Position numbers and translations under genes: made by a program. DNA of 64,000 nucleotides from Dactylosporangium vinaceum (GTDB lineage: Bacteria; Actinomycetota; Actinomycetes; Mycobacteriales; Micromonosporaceae): the NCBI RefSeq assembly GCF_019904175.1, contig NZ_CP061913.1:3720001-3784000 (forward strand). The letters run 5' to 3'. The notes under the pieces are model-generated. The model did no database searches, was not told the origin of the DNA, and worked only from the letters and a program-made list of their open reading frames with translations. Positions 26,420 to 34,538 of the stretch are shown piece after piece (positions within the stretch are counted from its first letter, which is position 1; the number at the start of each line of letters is the position of its first letter).

Positions 26420-27491
26420 CGTCAGACGCCGAGGTTCCCCGGCCGCACCGTCGGCAGGTGCCGCGGCGGCGCAGGTAGTAGGCGTACGTCGCGATGGCCA
26501 GGCCGACGCTCCAGAGCAGCCAGAAGACGCTCGGGACGCGCAGCGCCCAACCGTCGCGCACGTCCATGGTCCACAGCATCATCAGCCCGGCCGGGACGAG
26601 CACGGCGGCGACGAGCGACGCCGGGACGACCGCCAGCGCTACCGGCACCGGACGGCCCGCCCGGAACCAGATCCACCGCGGATACACCTCGCCCCAGCGG
26701 CTGACCAGGCCGTGCGTGAGGATGCCGCCCGCGGTGGACGCGACTGCGCAGCCCAGCCCGATGTCGAGCATGCCCGGCGTGTCCTGCATCATCTGCAGGA
26801 AGTCGCGGCTGATCCCCATCGGGTAGCCCAGGAACCAGGCGACCCGCGTGATCTCGTACGGCAGCGGCGCCACGCATGCGACTGCCACTCCCCAGCGGCC
26901 CCATCGCAGCAGCTTCTCGCGCTGCGCTGCGGTGCGGCCGGCCGTCTCGCTTCGCCGCCCGCAGTGCCCGCACGCCGCCCGTTTACCGCGCTGGTAGGCG
27001 AGGGTGGCCGCGGCCCACAGCAGGCCGCCGGCGAACAGGATGATGAGGTGCGTGCGGTGCCAGTAGAGGATGTCGCCGAGCCCATCCTGTGGGCCCGGCA
27101 CCCCGGTGAACGCGAAGACCAGTAGCAGCGGGGCGAACGCGAGCAGGCCGATCATCGTGTAGTCCGGGATGAAGAGCGTCAGCGCGGCTGCCGCGACCCA
27201 GCCGAAGCCGATCATCGCGGCCGTACCCCGCCGCCGGCCGGCCCCGCGCGCCATCGTCAGCGCGACGAGCGCCCCGAGGAGGCCGAGCCCGGCCATGACC
27301 GGGGCGACCACTTCGGCGCGCGTGCCTTCCAGCACCGACCCGGAGCGGTGGGCCTGGTCGATCGGGGCGAACGGGAAGCCGTCGCCGCCCGCGGTCCAGT
27401 AAAGGCCCAGGAGGCCGTACAGCAGCGACCATGCCGCCGCCGCGTAGCCGGACCAGGCCGGCCAGCCCGTGCGTGTGTGTTCAGTTTCCAT
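26307..27491 (-). CDS. Multi-pass membrane protein with CXXC pairs
   Basis: A 394-aa integral membrane protein with about eight helices. Cytoplasmic-side CGHC and, near the end, CRRCGRG could bind a metal. Motifs are LGLYWTAGGDGFPF near TM1, WFLGYPMGISRDF and RWGEVYPRWIWFRAGRPVPV, seen in a large actinobacterial family without assigned function. The last 40 residues (after CGRGTS) overlap the response-regulator gene on the other strand and may be a late read-through extension. ATG 27491 lies inside the end of the upstream secreted-protein gene (11-base overlap), so the two are translationally coupled. Confidence 0.75.
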   Translation of the reverse strand: METEHTRTGWPAWSGYAAAAWSLLYGLLGLYWTAGGDGFPFAPIDQAHRSGSVLEGTRAEVVAPVMAGLGLLGALVALTMARGAGRRRGTAAMIGFGWVAAAALTLFIPDYTMIGLLAFAPLLLVFAFTGVPGPQDGLGDILYWHRTHLIILFAGGLLWAAATLAYQRGKRAACGHCGRRSETAGRTAAQREKLLRWGRWGVAVACVAPLPYEITRVAWFLGYPMGISRDFLQMMQDTPGMLDIGLGCAVASTAGGILTHGLVSRWGEVYPRWIWFRAGRPVPVALAVVPASLVAAVLVPAGLMMLWTMDVRDGWALRVPSVFWLLWSVGLAIATYAYYLRRRGTCRRCGRGTSASDVSGLPDRPGSAVRHRAGPGRAAARRWRPGCGPAGQAS

Positions 27492-27996
27492 GGACGGTGT
27501 ACCCCCCGATCTGGACCGGGTAGTGGGGCCAGCCCGGGACCTGGACGTCCGGGTCCACGCAGTAGGCCGGCGGCGGCTCCGAGCCGTTCAAGGTCTGGAT
27601 GAAGACGAGGTCGTCCGGCCGCGTGGCGTTGTCGGTGAGCTTCAGGTAGAAGCCGTGGTTCCGGATGCCATCCACGCCGTCGGGCACGGTCGCGGCGAGG
27701 AGCGCAACCTTCCCCGTGACCTCCAGGCAGGTCACGTCCGCCCAGCCCGCCGCGCGCACCGCGCCCTCCGGGCTCAGGTGCCGGTACCACAGCCGCCCGC
27801 CCGCGTTGGTCGCCGCCACCGCGAACCACACGTGGTCGCCGTCCTGCCGGTCGCCGGTGAGCGTCACCCGCCCAACTCCCGCCATCGTCTCGAACTCGGG
27901 TCGCACCGGCCGGGCCTGAGCGGCGCCGGGCGCGGCCGCAACGGCCGCCGTCGTGATGGCCAGCAGCGCCGCCACCCGCATCGTCAATCGATTCAT
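27481..27996 (-). CDS. Secreted hypothetical protein, 171 aa
   Basis: A Sec-type signal peptide (MNRLTMRVAALLAITTAAVA, cleavage near AQA-R) precedes a beta-rich domain with DGDHVWFAVAATNAGGRLWY and one Cys pair (VTCLEV and AYCVDP). It ends with a YPVQIGGY motif. ATG 27996 is chosen over the upstream frame because the signal peptide begins there. It is coupled to the membrane protein gene downstream and divergent from the histidine kinase at 28115 across a strong palindrome. The family is common in actinomycetes and its role is unknown. Confidence 0.7.
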   Translation of the reverse strand: MNRLTMRVAALLAITTAAVAAAPGAAQARPVRPEFETMAGVGRVTLTGDRQDGDHVWFAVAATNAGGRLWYRHLSPEGAVRAAGWADVTCLEVTGKVALLAATVPDGVDGIRNHGFYLKLTDNATRPDDLVFIQTLNGSEPPPAYCVDPDVQVPGWPHYPVQIGGYTVHGN

Positions 27997-28054
27997 GCCA
28001 TCAGCCTGGGCGGTGGCGGTGCCGCGGACCATCTGCCGATGAGGCGATCTGCCA

Positions 28055-28086
28055 GGCCGCTCTCTGCCGATCGGCAGAGAGCGGCC
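28055..28086. promoter_or_regulatory. 32-bp perfect palindrome in divergent promoter region
   Basis: GGCCGCTCTCTGCC-GATC-GGCAGAGAGCGGCC, exactly self-complementary, 28 bases before the kinase start and 58 before the secreted-protein start. Two more ATCTGCC half-sites lie just left (28031 and 28047). It is a likely operator, perhaps for the linked response regulator, although a cruciform or terminator role is possible. Confidence 0.55.
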
Positions 28087-28114
28087 GGCGGTACCGGCTG
28101 CCTAGGATCAGGTC

Positions 28115-29098
28115 ATGCTGCGCGCCCACCTCGGCCGGATCGCCATGGCCGCCGACGCCGTCGTACTGAGCGCGAGCCCGGCCGCCGGGATGGCCCGCCC
28201 GTCGTATCTCGCCGCGGTTGTGCCCGGCGTGCTGGCGCTGCTGCTGGCCCTGGCCGTGCGATGGGGCCCGCGCCGGCACATCGGCCCCGCCACCGCGCTC
28301 GCCGCCGCCGCGATGGCCCTGCTGCTGTGGACGATGGCCGGCGAACTCGCCCCGCTGCAGCGCGCCATCGCGTCGCTGATCTGGACCTCGCCGGCGGCCT
28401 TCGCGCTTGTCGTCGGCGGCTACCCGCGGCTGACCGCCCACCAGCGGTCCGTCGAGGTGGAGCGGGCCCGGCAGGAGCAGCGCCTGCACTGGGCGCGGGA
28501 CCTGCACGACTTCGTGGCTCACGACATCAGCGGCATCGTGGCCCAGGCTCAGGCCGCGCGCTTCGTGGCCGCGAGCCGTCCGGAGGCGGCCGGCCCGGCC
28601 CTGGAGCGCATCGAGGCGGCGGGCCTGGCCGCGCTGGCCACGATGGACCGGATGGTCGGCATGCTGCACGAGCCGGCCGGCCCGGCCGTGCGGCCGCTGC
28701 CCGCGCTGGACGACCTGCCCGGCCTGGTCGACCGGTTCCGCGGCGCCGGCGACGCCGAGGTCCGGCTGGTCCAGGACCCGGACCTGGCCGCCGTACCCCG
28801 CGAGGTCGCGGCCGTGGCATACCGGGTCGTGGTCGAGGCACTGACAAACGTCCGCCGGCACGCGGCGACCGCGCGCCGGGTGAACGTGTCGGTCACCGGG
28901 GACGCCTCGGGCGTGGAGATCCGGGTGCGCAACGACGCGGCCGCGTCGGCGCCGGCGCTGCGGCGGCGGGCCGGCTCCGGCGGCCGGGGCCTGGCCGGGC
29001 TGCGGGAGCAGGTGGTCGCGGCCGGCGGCACGCTGTCGGCCGGGCCGGACGGCCGCGACTGGGAGGTCGTCGCCGTGATCCCGGGGGCCGCCGCGTGA
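28115..29098 (+). CDS. Sensor histidine kinase (HisKA_3)
   Basis: A 327-aa kinase. The N-terminal 100 residues hold three or four hydrophobic helices with no large sensor domain, so it may sense the membrane or a partner protein. HisKA_3 box: ARDLHDFVAHDISG with the acceptor His at about 131. HATPase: EALTNVRRHA (N box) and GGRGLAGLREQV (G box). The response regulator overlaps by GTGA, so the pair is coupled. The secreted and membrane protein genes opposite the 32-bp palindrome are likely targets or sensors. Confidence 0.85.
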   Translation: MLRAHLGRIAMAADAVVLSASPAAGMARPSYLAAVVPGVLALLLALAVRWGPRRHIGPATALAAAAMALLLWTMAGELAPLQRAIASLIWTSPAAFALVVGGYPRLTAHQRSVEVERARQEQRLHWARDLHDFVAHDISGIVAQAQAARFVAASRPEAAGPALERIEAAGLAALATMDRMVGMLHEPAGPAVRPLPALDDLPGLVDRFRGAGDAEVRLVQDPDLAAVPREVAAVAYRVVVEALTNVRRHAATARRVNVSVTGDASGVEIRVRNDAAASAPALRRRAGSGGRGLAGLREQVVAAGGTLSAGPDGRDWEVVAVIPGAAA

Positions 29099-29781
29099 GC
29101 ACCCGGGTGCTGCTCGCCGACGACCAGGCCGACGTGCGCAGCGGCTTCCGGCTCGTGCTGGACTCCCAGCCGGACATCACAGTGGTCGGCGAGGCGGCCG
29201 ACGGCAGCACCGCCCTGGAGCTGGCCCAGCAGTTGCGCCCCGACGTCGTCCTCGCCGACGTCCGGATGCCGGGCATCGACGGCCTGGAACTGACCCGCCT
29301 GCTCACCGAGGTGGGCCTGCGCGTCGTCGTGGTCACGACGTTCGACCTCGACGAGTACGTCCACGGCGCACTGCGCAACGGCGCCTGCGGCTTCCTGCTC
29401 AAGCGTTCGGGGCCGACACTGCTCGTGGAGGGCGTCCGCGCGGCGATGGCCGGTGATGCCCTGATCAGCCCGCAGGTCACCGTCCGGCTGCTGCAGGCGA
29501 TGACCACAGCCGGCCGACCCGCCGGCCCGGTCCGGCCGGAACCTGGTCAGGTAGGGGCGGCCGCGGGCTCTGCGCCGAAGCCGCTGACGACGCGGGAGGT
29601 CGACATCGTGCGGTTGGTCGCCCAGGGCCTGACCAACGCCCAGATCGGCGCCGAGCTGTTCATCTCCGCCGGCACGGCCAAGACCCACATCGCCAACATC
29701 CAGGCGAAGCTCGCACTGCCGAACCGGGTCGCCGTCGCGGCCTGGGCCTGGCGGACCGGGCTGGCCGAGCCGCTGCCCTGA
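29095..29781 (+). CDS. NarL/FixJ-type response regulator
   Basis: A 228-aa regulator. The receiver has ADD near 8-10, phospho-acceptor Asp55 (VLADVRMPG), TTFDLDEYV and a Lys in FLLKRS. A 25-residue Pro/Gly linker leads to a LuxR HTH (LTTREVDIVRLVAQGLTNAQ and onward to AKTHIANIQAKL). The GTG start overlaps the kinase stop. Confidence 0.9.
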   Translation: MSTRVLLADDQADVRSGFRLVLDSQPDITVVGEAADGSTALELAQQLRPDVVLADVRMPGIDGLELTRLLTEVGLRVVVVTTFDLDEYVHGALRNGACGFLLKRSGPTLLVEGVRAAMAGDALISPQVTVRLLQAMTTAGRPAGPVRPEPGQVGAAAGSAPKPLTTREVDIVRLVAQGLTNAQIGAELFISAGTAKTHIANIQAKLALPNRVAVAAWAWRTGLAEPLP

Positions 29782-30054
29782 CCGGGCCTGACCGGACCAC
29801 CGTGTCCGCCACCTCGGGCACCAGGTTCGTCGCGCAGTCCGCGAACCAGGCCACCCACGGATCCGAAGACATCCGCCGCATGCTTGGATACAGCATCCAC
29901 CCGCCCTTCATGGGCATGCTCAACGGCATGCACCCCAAACGTCTCCTTCAGAAGTACCCGATGTGCCGAATGGCCACAGAGGACTGTGCGAGTCGACCGG
30001 CCGAGCCGCCATCAGCGGATCCCGTTTCCCGATCGGTGGTTGCGCACTGCCGTT
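29782..30054. other. Intergenic stretch
   Basis: No gene supported. Short open frames on both strands have no family or ribosome-site support. The converging methyltransferase gene begins to the right. Confidence 0.4.
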
Positions 30055-30675
30055 CTACTCTCGGCGGGCCGCCCGTCGCGTCTCACCGTGAGCGCGGTGG
30101 ATGTTCGTGACGTTCGGTGTCGCGGCGCGGTGTACGAAGGCCGGCGGCAGGTTGCGCCATACCAACCGGCTCGTTCCCGTGACGGCGAAGCGCTGGCGGA
30201 GCTCGGCGGCGAACTGGCGGGCGGGCGGCGTCCAGGCCGCGTGGGCGTATGCGAATGTGGTGAACGCGCCGGTCGGTGCGAGCACGGCGGTGACCGCGTC
30301 GAGAATCCGCTGCCGCACCGGTTCGGGCATGACCGTCCACGGCAGCCCGGAGACGACCGCGTCGACAGGGTGGTCGACCAGGTTGGCCAGCTGGGTGGCG
30401 GAGGCGTGCACGACGTCGACCGGTTCTCCGCGGTACCGGTCGGCCAGGCTGGCGGCGAGATGACCGTTGATCTCGATCGCGATGATGCGGGTGCCGGGGG
30501 CCACGCGGCGCCGGATCGCGTCGGTGAAGGCGCCGGTGCCGGGCCCCAGCTCGACGACCGTCCGGGCCTGCTCCAGGCCGATGCCTTCGGTCATCATCCG
30601 GGCGAGCGCGGGCGAGCTCGGGGCGATCGCCCCGGTCAGCAGAGGATGGCGCAGGAACTCGGTGAGAATCGACAT
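30055..30675 (-). CDS. Class I SAM methyltransferase (phospholipid methyltransferase-like)
   Basis: A protein of about 206 aa. The opening FLRHPLLTGAIAPSSPALAR is typical of phospholipid N-methyltransferase-like and rRNA-dimethylase-like proteins. Motif I is VVELGPGTGAFTDAI (about 40-54), followed by an acidic motif II (IIAIEING) and the motif IV-like VVSGLPWTVMP. It binds S-adenosylmethionine; the acceptor cannot be told from sequence. ATG 30675 is chosen because the family starts there; ATG 30705 is the alternative, and neither has a strong ribosome site. It stands alone, divergent from the third kinase gene. Confidence 0.8.
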   Translation of the reverse strand: MSILTEFLRHPLLTGAIAPSSPALARMMTEGIGLEQARTVVELGPGTGAFTDAIRRRVAPGTRIIAIEINGHLAASLADRYRGEPVDVVHASATQLANLVDHPVDAVVSGLPWTVMPEPVRQRILDAVTAVLAPTGAFTTFAYAHAAWTPPARQFAAELRQRFAVTGTSRLVWRNLPPAFVHRAATPNVTNIHRAHGETRRAARRE

Positions 30676-30797
30676 GCCGGGGACGCTAAGTTGCATGATC
30701 ATCATCGGTCGTCCGGCGATTCGGCGCTGCTCGTCCTTCTGCGGGAGGACCCGGTTCGCCGTGGGGGAGGACGTCCGGGCGGCCTCGGATCGGTAGC

Positions 30798-32027
30798 GTG
30801 AGGCCGGTGTTCAGGGTGAGGTGGCGCTGGGTGACCTGGGCCGGGGTGGCCGATGCGGTCCTGGCGGTCGTGCTGGTGGCGCCGGCGATCGTGGATCCGC
30901 CCGCCGGCCGGCCGTTCGGATTGCAGGCCGTCGTCCTGGCCGGGCTGGTGCTGCCGGTGCTGGGCCGTCGTCATCGGCCGGCGGCGGTGGCCGCGGTCGT
31001 GCTGGGCGCCGCGTGGCTGGGCCTGCTCACCCGCGCCTGGGCGGAACACCTGCCGCTCGCCCACCTGTCGTTGCTCGTCATGCTGTACACGCTTGTCGTG
31101 CGCGCGCGGCGGCGCGTGGCGGCGGCTGCCGGCCTGGCCACGGCGGGGTTCTTCGGCGCCTGGACGCTGACCGTCGGCGGGTCCGACGTCGCCTGGAGTC
31201 TGCTCACCTACGGCCTGGCGATCGTCACGGTGTGGCTGCTCGGTGAACGCGTGTGGGCGCGGCGCGCCTACCTCGAGTCGGTCGAGCGCCGGGCCGAGCT
31301 GGCCGACTCGGAGCGCCGGGCGCTGGCGCGGGCCGCGGCCGCCGAGGAGCGGACCCGGATCGCCCGGGAACTGCACGACGTGCTCGCCCACACCGTCAGT
31401 GTGATGGTGGTGAACGCCGAGGGCGCCCAGCTCGTGCGGCACACTGATCCGGCCGCGGTGGACCGGACACTCAAGCTGGTCAGTGCCACCGGGCGGGAGG
31501 CGTTGACCGAGCTGCGCCGTATCCTCGCGGTCCTGGAGGCGGGCGGCCCGGTACCGCCGCCGCAACCGACCCTGGCCGACCTGCACCGCTTGGCCTCCTC
31601 GGTCGGCGTGGCCACGGTCCGGGTCTCCGGTCACGGCGACGACGTGCCGGCCGGTGTCGTGGTGCAGATCTACCGGATCGTCCAAGAAGCATTGACGAAC
31701 GTGGTCAAACACGCGGGCGCCGGCGCCGAGGCCCGGGTCACCGTCCACCTCGGCGAGCCGGGCCGGCGGCGGGCCGCCCGGATCGAGGTGCGCGACAACG
31801 GTACGGCCGGGATCGGCACGCCGTGGCTGCCGTCGTCCGGGCGAGGCCTCGCCGGAATGCGCGAACGGGTGGCGATGTTCGGCGGCACGCTGGAGGCGGC
31901 CGAGCGACCGGAGGGCGGCTTCCGGGTGGTTGCCACACTTCCCCTCGAGCCGGCCCGCACAGCGTTTTCACAGCCACACACCGACAGCATGGATGCATGT
32001 CCGACCAGCCGCCCTCTCGGGTCCTGA
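30798..32027 (+). CDS. Sensor histidine kinase (HisKA_3, DUF7134-like membrane part)
   Basis: A 409-aa kinase. Residues 10-150 contain four or five hydrophobic helices with very short loops, the usual membrane input domain of intramembrane-sensing actinobacterial kinases. A coiled-coil linker (about 155-185) precedes RIARELHDVLAHTVSVM with acceptor His193. N box EALTNVVKHA and G box GRGLAGMRERV are intact. The end of the gene overlaps the response regulator gene by 31 bases. This is the third such pair in 8.4 kb. Confidence 0.9.
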   Translation: MRPVFRVRWRWVTWAGVADAVLAVVLVAPAIVDPPAGRPFGLQAVVLAGLVLPVLGRRHRPAAVAAVVLGAAWLGLLTRAWAEHLPLAHLSLLVMLYTLVVRARRRVAAAAGLATAGFFGAWTLTVGGSDVAWSLLTYGLAIVTVWLLGERVWARRAYLESVERRAELADSERRALARAAAAEERTRIARELHDVLAHTVSVMVVNAEGAQLVRHTDPAAVDRTLKLVSATGREALTELRRILAVLEAGGPVPPPQPTLADLHRLASSVGVATVRVSGHGDDVPAGVVVQIYRIVQEALTNVVKHAGAGAEARVTVHLGEPGRRRAARIEVRDNGTAGIGTPWLPSSGRGLAGMRERVAMFGGTLEAAERPEGGFRVVATLPLEPARTAFSQPHTDSMDACPTSRPLGS

Positions 32028-32698
32028 TCTGCGACGACCAGGAGATGATGCGGGTCGGGCTCCGCATGGTCGTGGAGAGCCAGCCGGACCTCACCGTGGT
32101 CGGCGAGGCCGCCGACGGCTTTCAGGCGGTCGACGGCGCAGCCGAGCACCGGCCGGATGTGGTGCTGCTGGACGTGCGGATGCCCGGCCTGGACGGGGTG
32201 ACCGCAGCCGGGCGCATCCGCGCCGCGCAGCCCGCCACCCGCATTCTGATGCTCACCACGTTCGACTTCGACGAGTACGTGTTCGCCGCGTTGCGGGCCG
32301 GCGTCGACGGCTTCCTGGTCAAGGACGCTCCCGCCGCGGAAATGCTCGTCGCGATCCGCGGCGTGCTGCGCGGCGACCCGATGGTGTCGCCGTCGGTCAC
32401 CCGGCGGCTGTTGGACCGTTTCGTCACCGCCGGCCCCGGCCCGCTGCCCGATGCCCGCCTGACGCGACTCACCGACCGGGAAAGGGAGGTGCTCGGCCTG
32501 GTCGCTCGCGGGCTGAGCAACGCCGAGATCGCGGCCCGTCTGCACCTCGGGGAGACCACCGTGAAGACCCACGTGGGCCGAATCCTCGGCAAGCTGGGGG
32601 TTCGCGACCGGATCGGGGCGGTCGTGTGGGCGTACGAGAGCGGGTTGAGCCGCCCCGGGGAGGCTGACGGAAGGCCCGATCGGCCCGTGCGGCGCTGA
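31997..32698 (+). CDS. NarL/FixJ-type response regulator
   Basis: A 233-aa regulator. The receiver has CDD (12-14), phospho-acceptor Asp59 (LLDVRMPG), TTFDFDEYV and Lys in FLVKDAP. The LuxR HTH runs LTDREREVLGLVARGLSNAE to VKTHVGRILGKLG. It is translationally coupled with the kinase by a 31-base overlap. The target genes are not evident; the small membrane protein downstream is convergent. Confidence 0.9.
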   Translation: MSDQPPSRVLICDDQEMMRVGLRMVVESQPDLTVVGEAADGFQAVDGAAEHRPDVVLLDVRMPGLDGVTAAGRIRAAQPATRILMLTTFDFDEYVFAALRAGVDGFLVKDAPAAEMLVAIRGVLRGDPMVSPSVTRRLLDRFVTAGPGPLPDARLTRLTDREREVLGLVARGLSNAEIAARLHLGETTVKTHVGRILGKLGVRDRIGAVVWAYESGLSRPGEADGRPDRPVRR

Positions 32699-32750
32699 CG
32701 CGCCGCACGTTCACCGGGCTCCCGCGTCAGGCCGATGGCCGGGCAAGAGG

Positions 32751-32966
32751 TCAACCGCGGGAAGCGGGCCCGCGCCATCGCGACCACACGATCGCACCGA
32801 CGAGCAAGAACAGCCCCGCAGCGCCGAGTGCGTACCACAGCCGCCACTCGTCGTCAGCCCGGAACGCCCCAGCGATGAGGTACGCGATGAGCAGCAGCTC
32901 CGCCACCACGATCGCAGTGAAAGCCCACCGCTTCCGGGCTGAAGCTCGAGGTTCAGTGCCGGTCAT
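32751..32966 (-). CDS. Small membrane protein, 71 aa
   Basis: Two membrane helices (FTAIVVAELLLIAYLIAGAF and YALGAAGLFLLVGAIVW) with a short acidic external loop (DDEWRL). ATG 32966 follows GAGAGGTGG at good spacing, so this start is preferred over the longer open frame to 33020. Function unknown; similar small two-helix proteins are common in actinomycetes. Confidence 0.65.
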   Translation of the reverse strand: MTGTEPRASARKRWAFTAIVVAELLLIAYLIAGAFRADDEWRLWYALGAAGLFLLVGAIVWSRWRGPASRG

Positions 32967-33142
32967 CGTGCCACCTCTCGTATTGACTGCTACGGACCTC
33001 GATACCCCGATCGGCGACAACGCACGCAGACATCACGTGGGCAAACATCAACCTCATGACCCGCCGGATCACCCGCGCGAACAGTCGACGCGCCACAGCA
33101 CCCGCGCTCAATGCCGCCTGATCAGCGGGTGGCATGCCGGAA

Positions 33143-33170
33143 GCGCGGACCGCGGCATGAGCATGCGACG
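33143..33170 (+). repeat. Dispersed cassette-boundary repeat, outlying copy
   Basis: GCGCGGACCGCGGCATGAGC then ATGCGACG, in + orientation, between the small membrane protein and the AICAR transformylase gene. It shows that the repeat also occurs singly in the core region. Confidence 0.6.
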
Positions 33171-33310
33171 TGCGGCTGGCCGGGAATCTAGGATGGGAAT
33201 GCGGCCAGGACTGGCGAGGGTGGAGTACCACCGGGGATGGGCCGCTGTGACGTCGGCGCCGACCGCCTGGGCAACCGCGACGCTTCGTCGTTCGTGGTCC
33301 TGGAGGCCAA

Positions 33311-34336
33311 GTGCAGCTTCGGTACGGCATGAACCCTCACCAGGCTCCGGCGTCGGTCGAACCTGTCGGCGCAGCGCCTTTCACGGTGCTGCACGGCAGG
33401 CCGTCTTACCTCAACCTGCTCGACGCGATAGCCGCATGGCAGCTGGTGCGAGAGGCCGCGTCCGGGTCCGGGTCGGTCGCGGCGGCGTCGTTCAAGCATG
33501 TGTCGCCGGCCGGGGCGGCGCTGGCCGGGCCGCTGGACGCGGTGACCGCCGCCCTGTTCGGGGTCGACGCGGGCGCAGATGCGGTGACCCGCGCGTATAC
33601 CCGGGCGCGCGACACCGACCCGAAGAGTTCCTACGGCGACATGGTCGCGGTGTCCGCGCCGGTCACCGCCGCGCTCGCCGACCTGTTGGCGCGGGTGGTC
33701 AGCGATGGCATCATCGCCCCTGGCTACGAGCCGGGCACAGTCGAAGTGCTGGCGGCCAAGAAGAACGGCACCTACCTCGTCCTGGAGGCGGACGTGACGT
33801 TCGAGCCGCCGGCCCAAGAGGTGCGCGAACTTTACGGGCTCCGGTTCGTTCAGCGCCGCGACGATGCCCCGCTGCCTGACGAGTTGTCCGCCGACCTGCG
33901 GCTCGCGGTGAGCACTGTGCGGTACACCCAATCGAATTCGGTAGTGCTGGTTCGTGACGGTGCGACTCTCGGGGTGGGCGCTGGCCAGCAGTCTCGGGTG
34001 GACTGCATTCGCCTTGCCGGTGCAAAGGCACAGCTGTGGCACCGGCGCCGTTTCGTTCCCGGCGGCGATCCCGATGCACACCAGTCCGTACAGGTGCGCG
34101 TCGCCAGACAGCTTGAGCTGGCCAAAACCATCGACGTTCCGGAACCGCTGCACAATGTGAGCCTTGCTTCCGACGGGGCCCTACCATTCGTCGACAACAT
34201 CGTTGAGGCGGCCAAATTCGGCGTGACCCACATCGCCGAGCCGGGCGGCTCAGCCCGCTCGGCACTGGTCGCCGACGCAGCTGGTGCACACGGCATCAAC
34301 CTGACCCACACGGGGTTGCGGTTGTTTCGCCACTGA
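33311..34336 (+). CDS. Stand-alone AICAR transformylase (C-terminal half of PurH)
   Basis: A 341-aa protein corresponding to the formyltransferase half of the bifunctional purine enzyme PurH, which adds a formyl group from 10-formyltetrahydrofolate to AICAR. It starts directly at RYGMNPHQ and has SFKHVSPAG, YTQSNSVVLV, GAGQQSRVDC, SDGALPFVDNI and the terminal LTHTGLRLF. The N-terminal IMP cyclohydrolase (MGS-like) domain is missing, and the region between GAGQQSR and SDGALPF is shorter than usual. GTG 33311 is fixed by GGAGG four bases upstream. It is not linked to other pur genes, so it may be a second, specialised copy. Confidence 0.85.
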   Translation: MQLRYGMNPHQAPASVEPVGAAPFTVLHGRPSYLNLLDAIAAWQLVREAASGSGSVAAASFKHVSPAGAALAGPLDAVTAALFGVDAGADAVTRAYTRARDTDPKSSYGDMVAVSAPVTAALADLLARVVSDGIIAPGYEPGTVEVLAAKKNGTYLVLEADVTFEPPAQEVRELYGLRFVQRRDDAPLPDELSADLRLAVSTVRYTQSNSVVLVRDGATLGVGAGQQSRVDCIRLAGAKAQLWHRRRFVPGGDPDAHQSVQVRVARQLELAKTIDVPEPLHNVSLASDGALPFVDNIVEAAKFGVTHIAEPGGSARSALVADAAGAHGINLTHTGLRLFRH

Positions 34337-34339
34337 AGG

Positions 34340-34362
34340 GCCGGTCGACAATCCTGACCGGC
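34340..34362 (+). terminator. Hairpin after AICAR transformylase gene
   Basis: GCCGGTC and GACCGGC form a perfect seven-pair stem with a nine-base loop, four bases after the stop codon. Confidence 0.6.
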
Positions 34363-34490
34363 TTGCGGAGTCACGGCGCGTAGTCGTCGACGGGATCGAG
34401 GGTTTCCGGGATGGCCGACGCATCCAGAGCATTCGTATCGTCGAGTCGCGGCAAGGCAGGCCGCCGACGGCCCGCCGTGGGCTTGCCGGG

Positions 34491-34530
34491 CGTGACCGCC
34501 GGCGGGGTGCGCACCCCGCCGGCGGCCACG
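34491..34530 (-). terminator. Strong palindromic terminator after beta-helix gene
   Basis: A 30-bp perfect palindrome (34496-34525, CCGCCGGCGGGGTGC and its complement) extends by four more pairs after one mismatch. It lies 14 bases beyond the stop of the minus-strand beta-helix gene and may end transcription from both sides. Confidence 0.7.
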
Positions 34531-34538
34531 CGCGGCGG

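Noticed and set aside
30055..30675. An erm-type rRNA dimethylase
   Set aside because: The N-terminal FLRHPLLTGAIAPSS and the motif IV region fit the phospholipid methyltransferase-like group better than the NPPY-type rRNA enzymes.
33311..34336. A truncated purH pseudogene
   Set aside because: The frame is intact, begins with a good ribosome site exactly at the transformylase domain and ends with the normal C-terminal motif.
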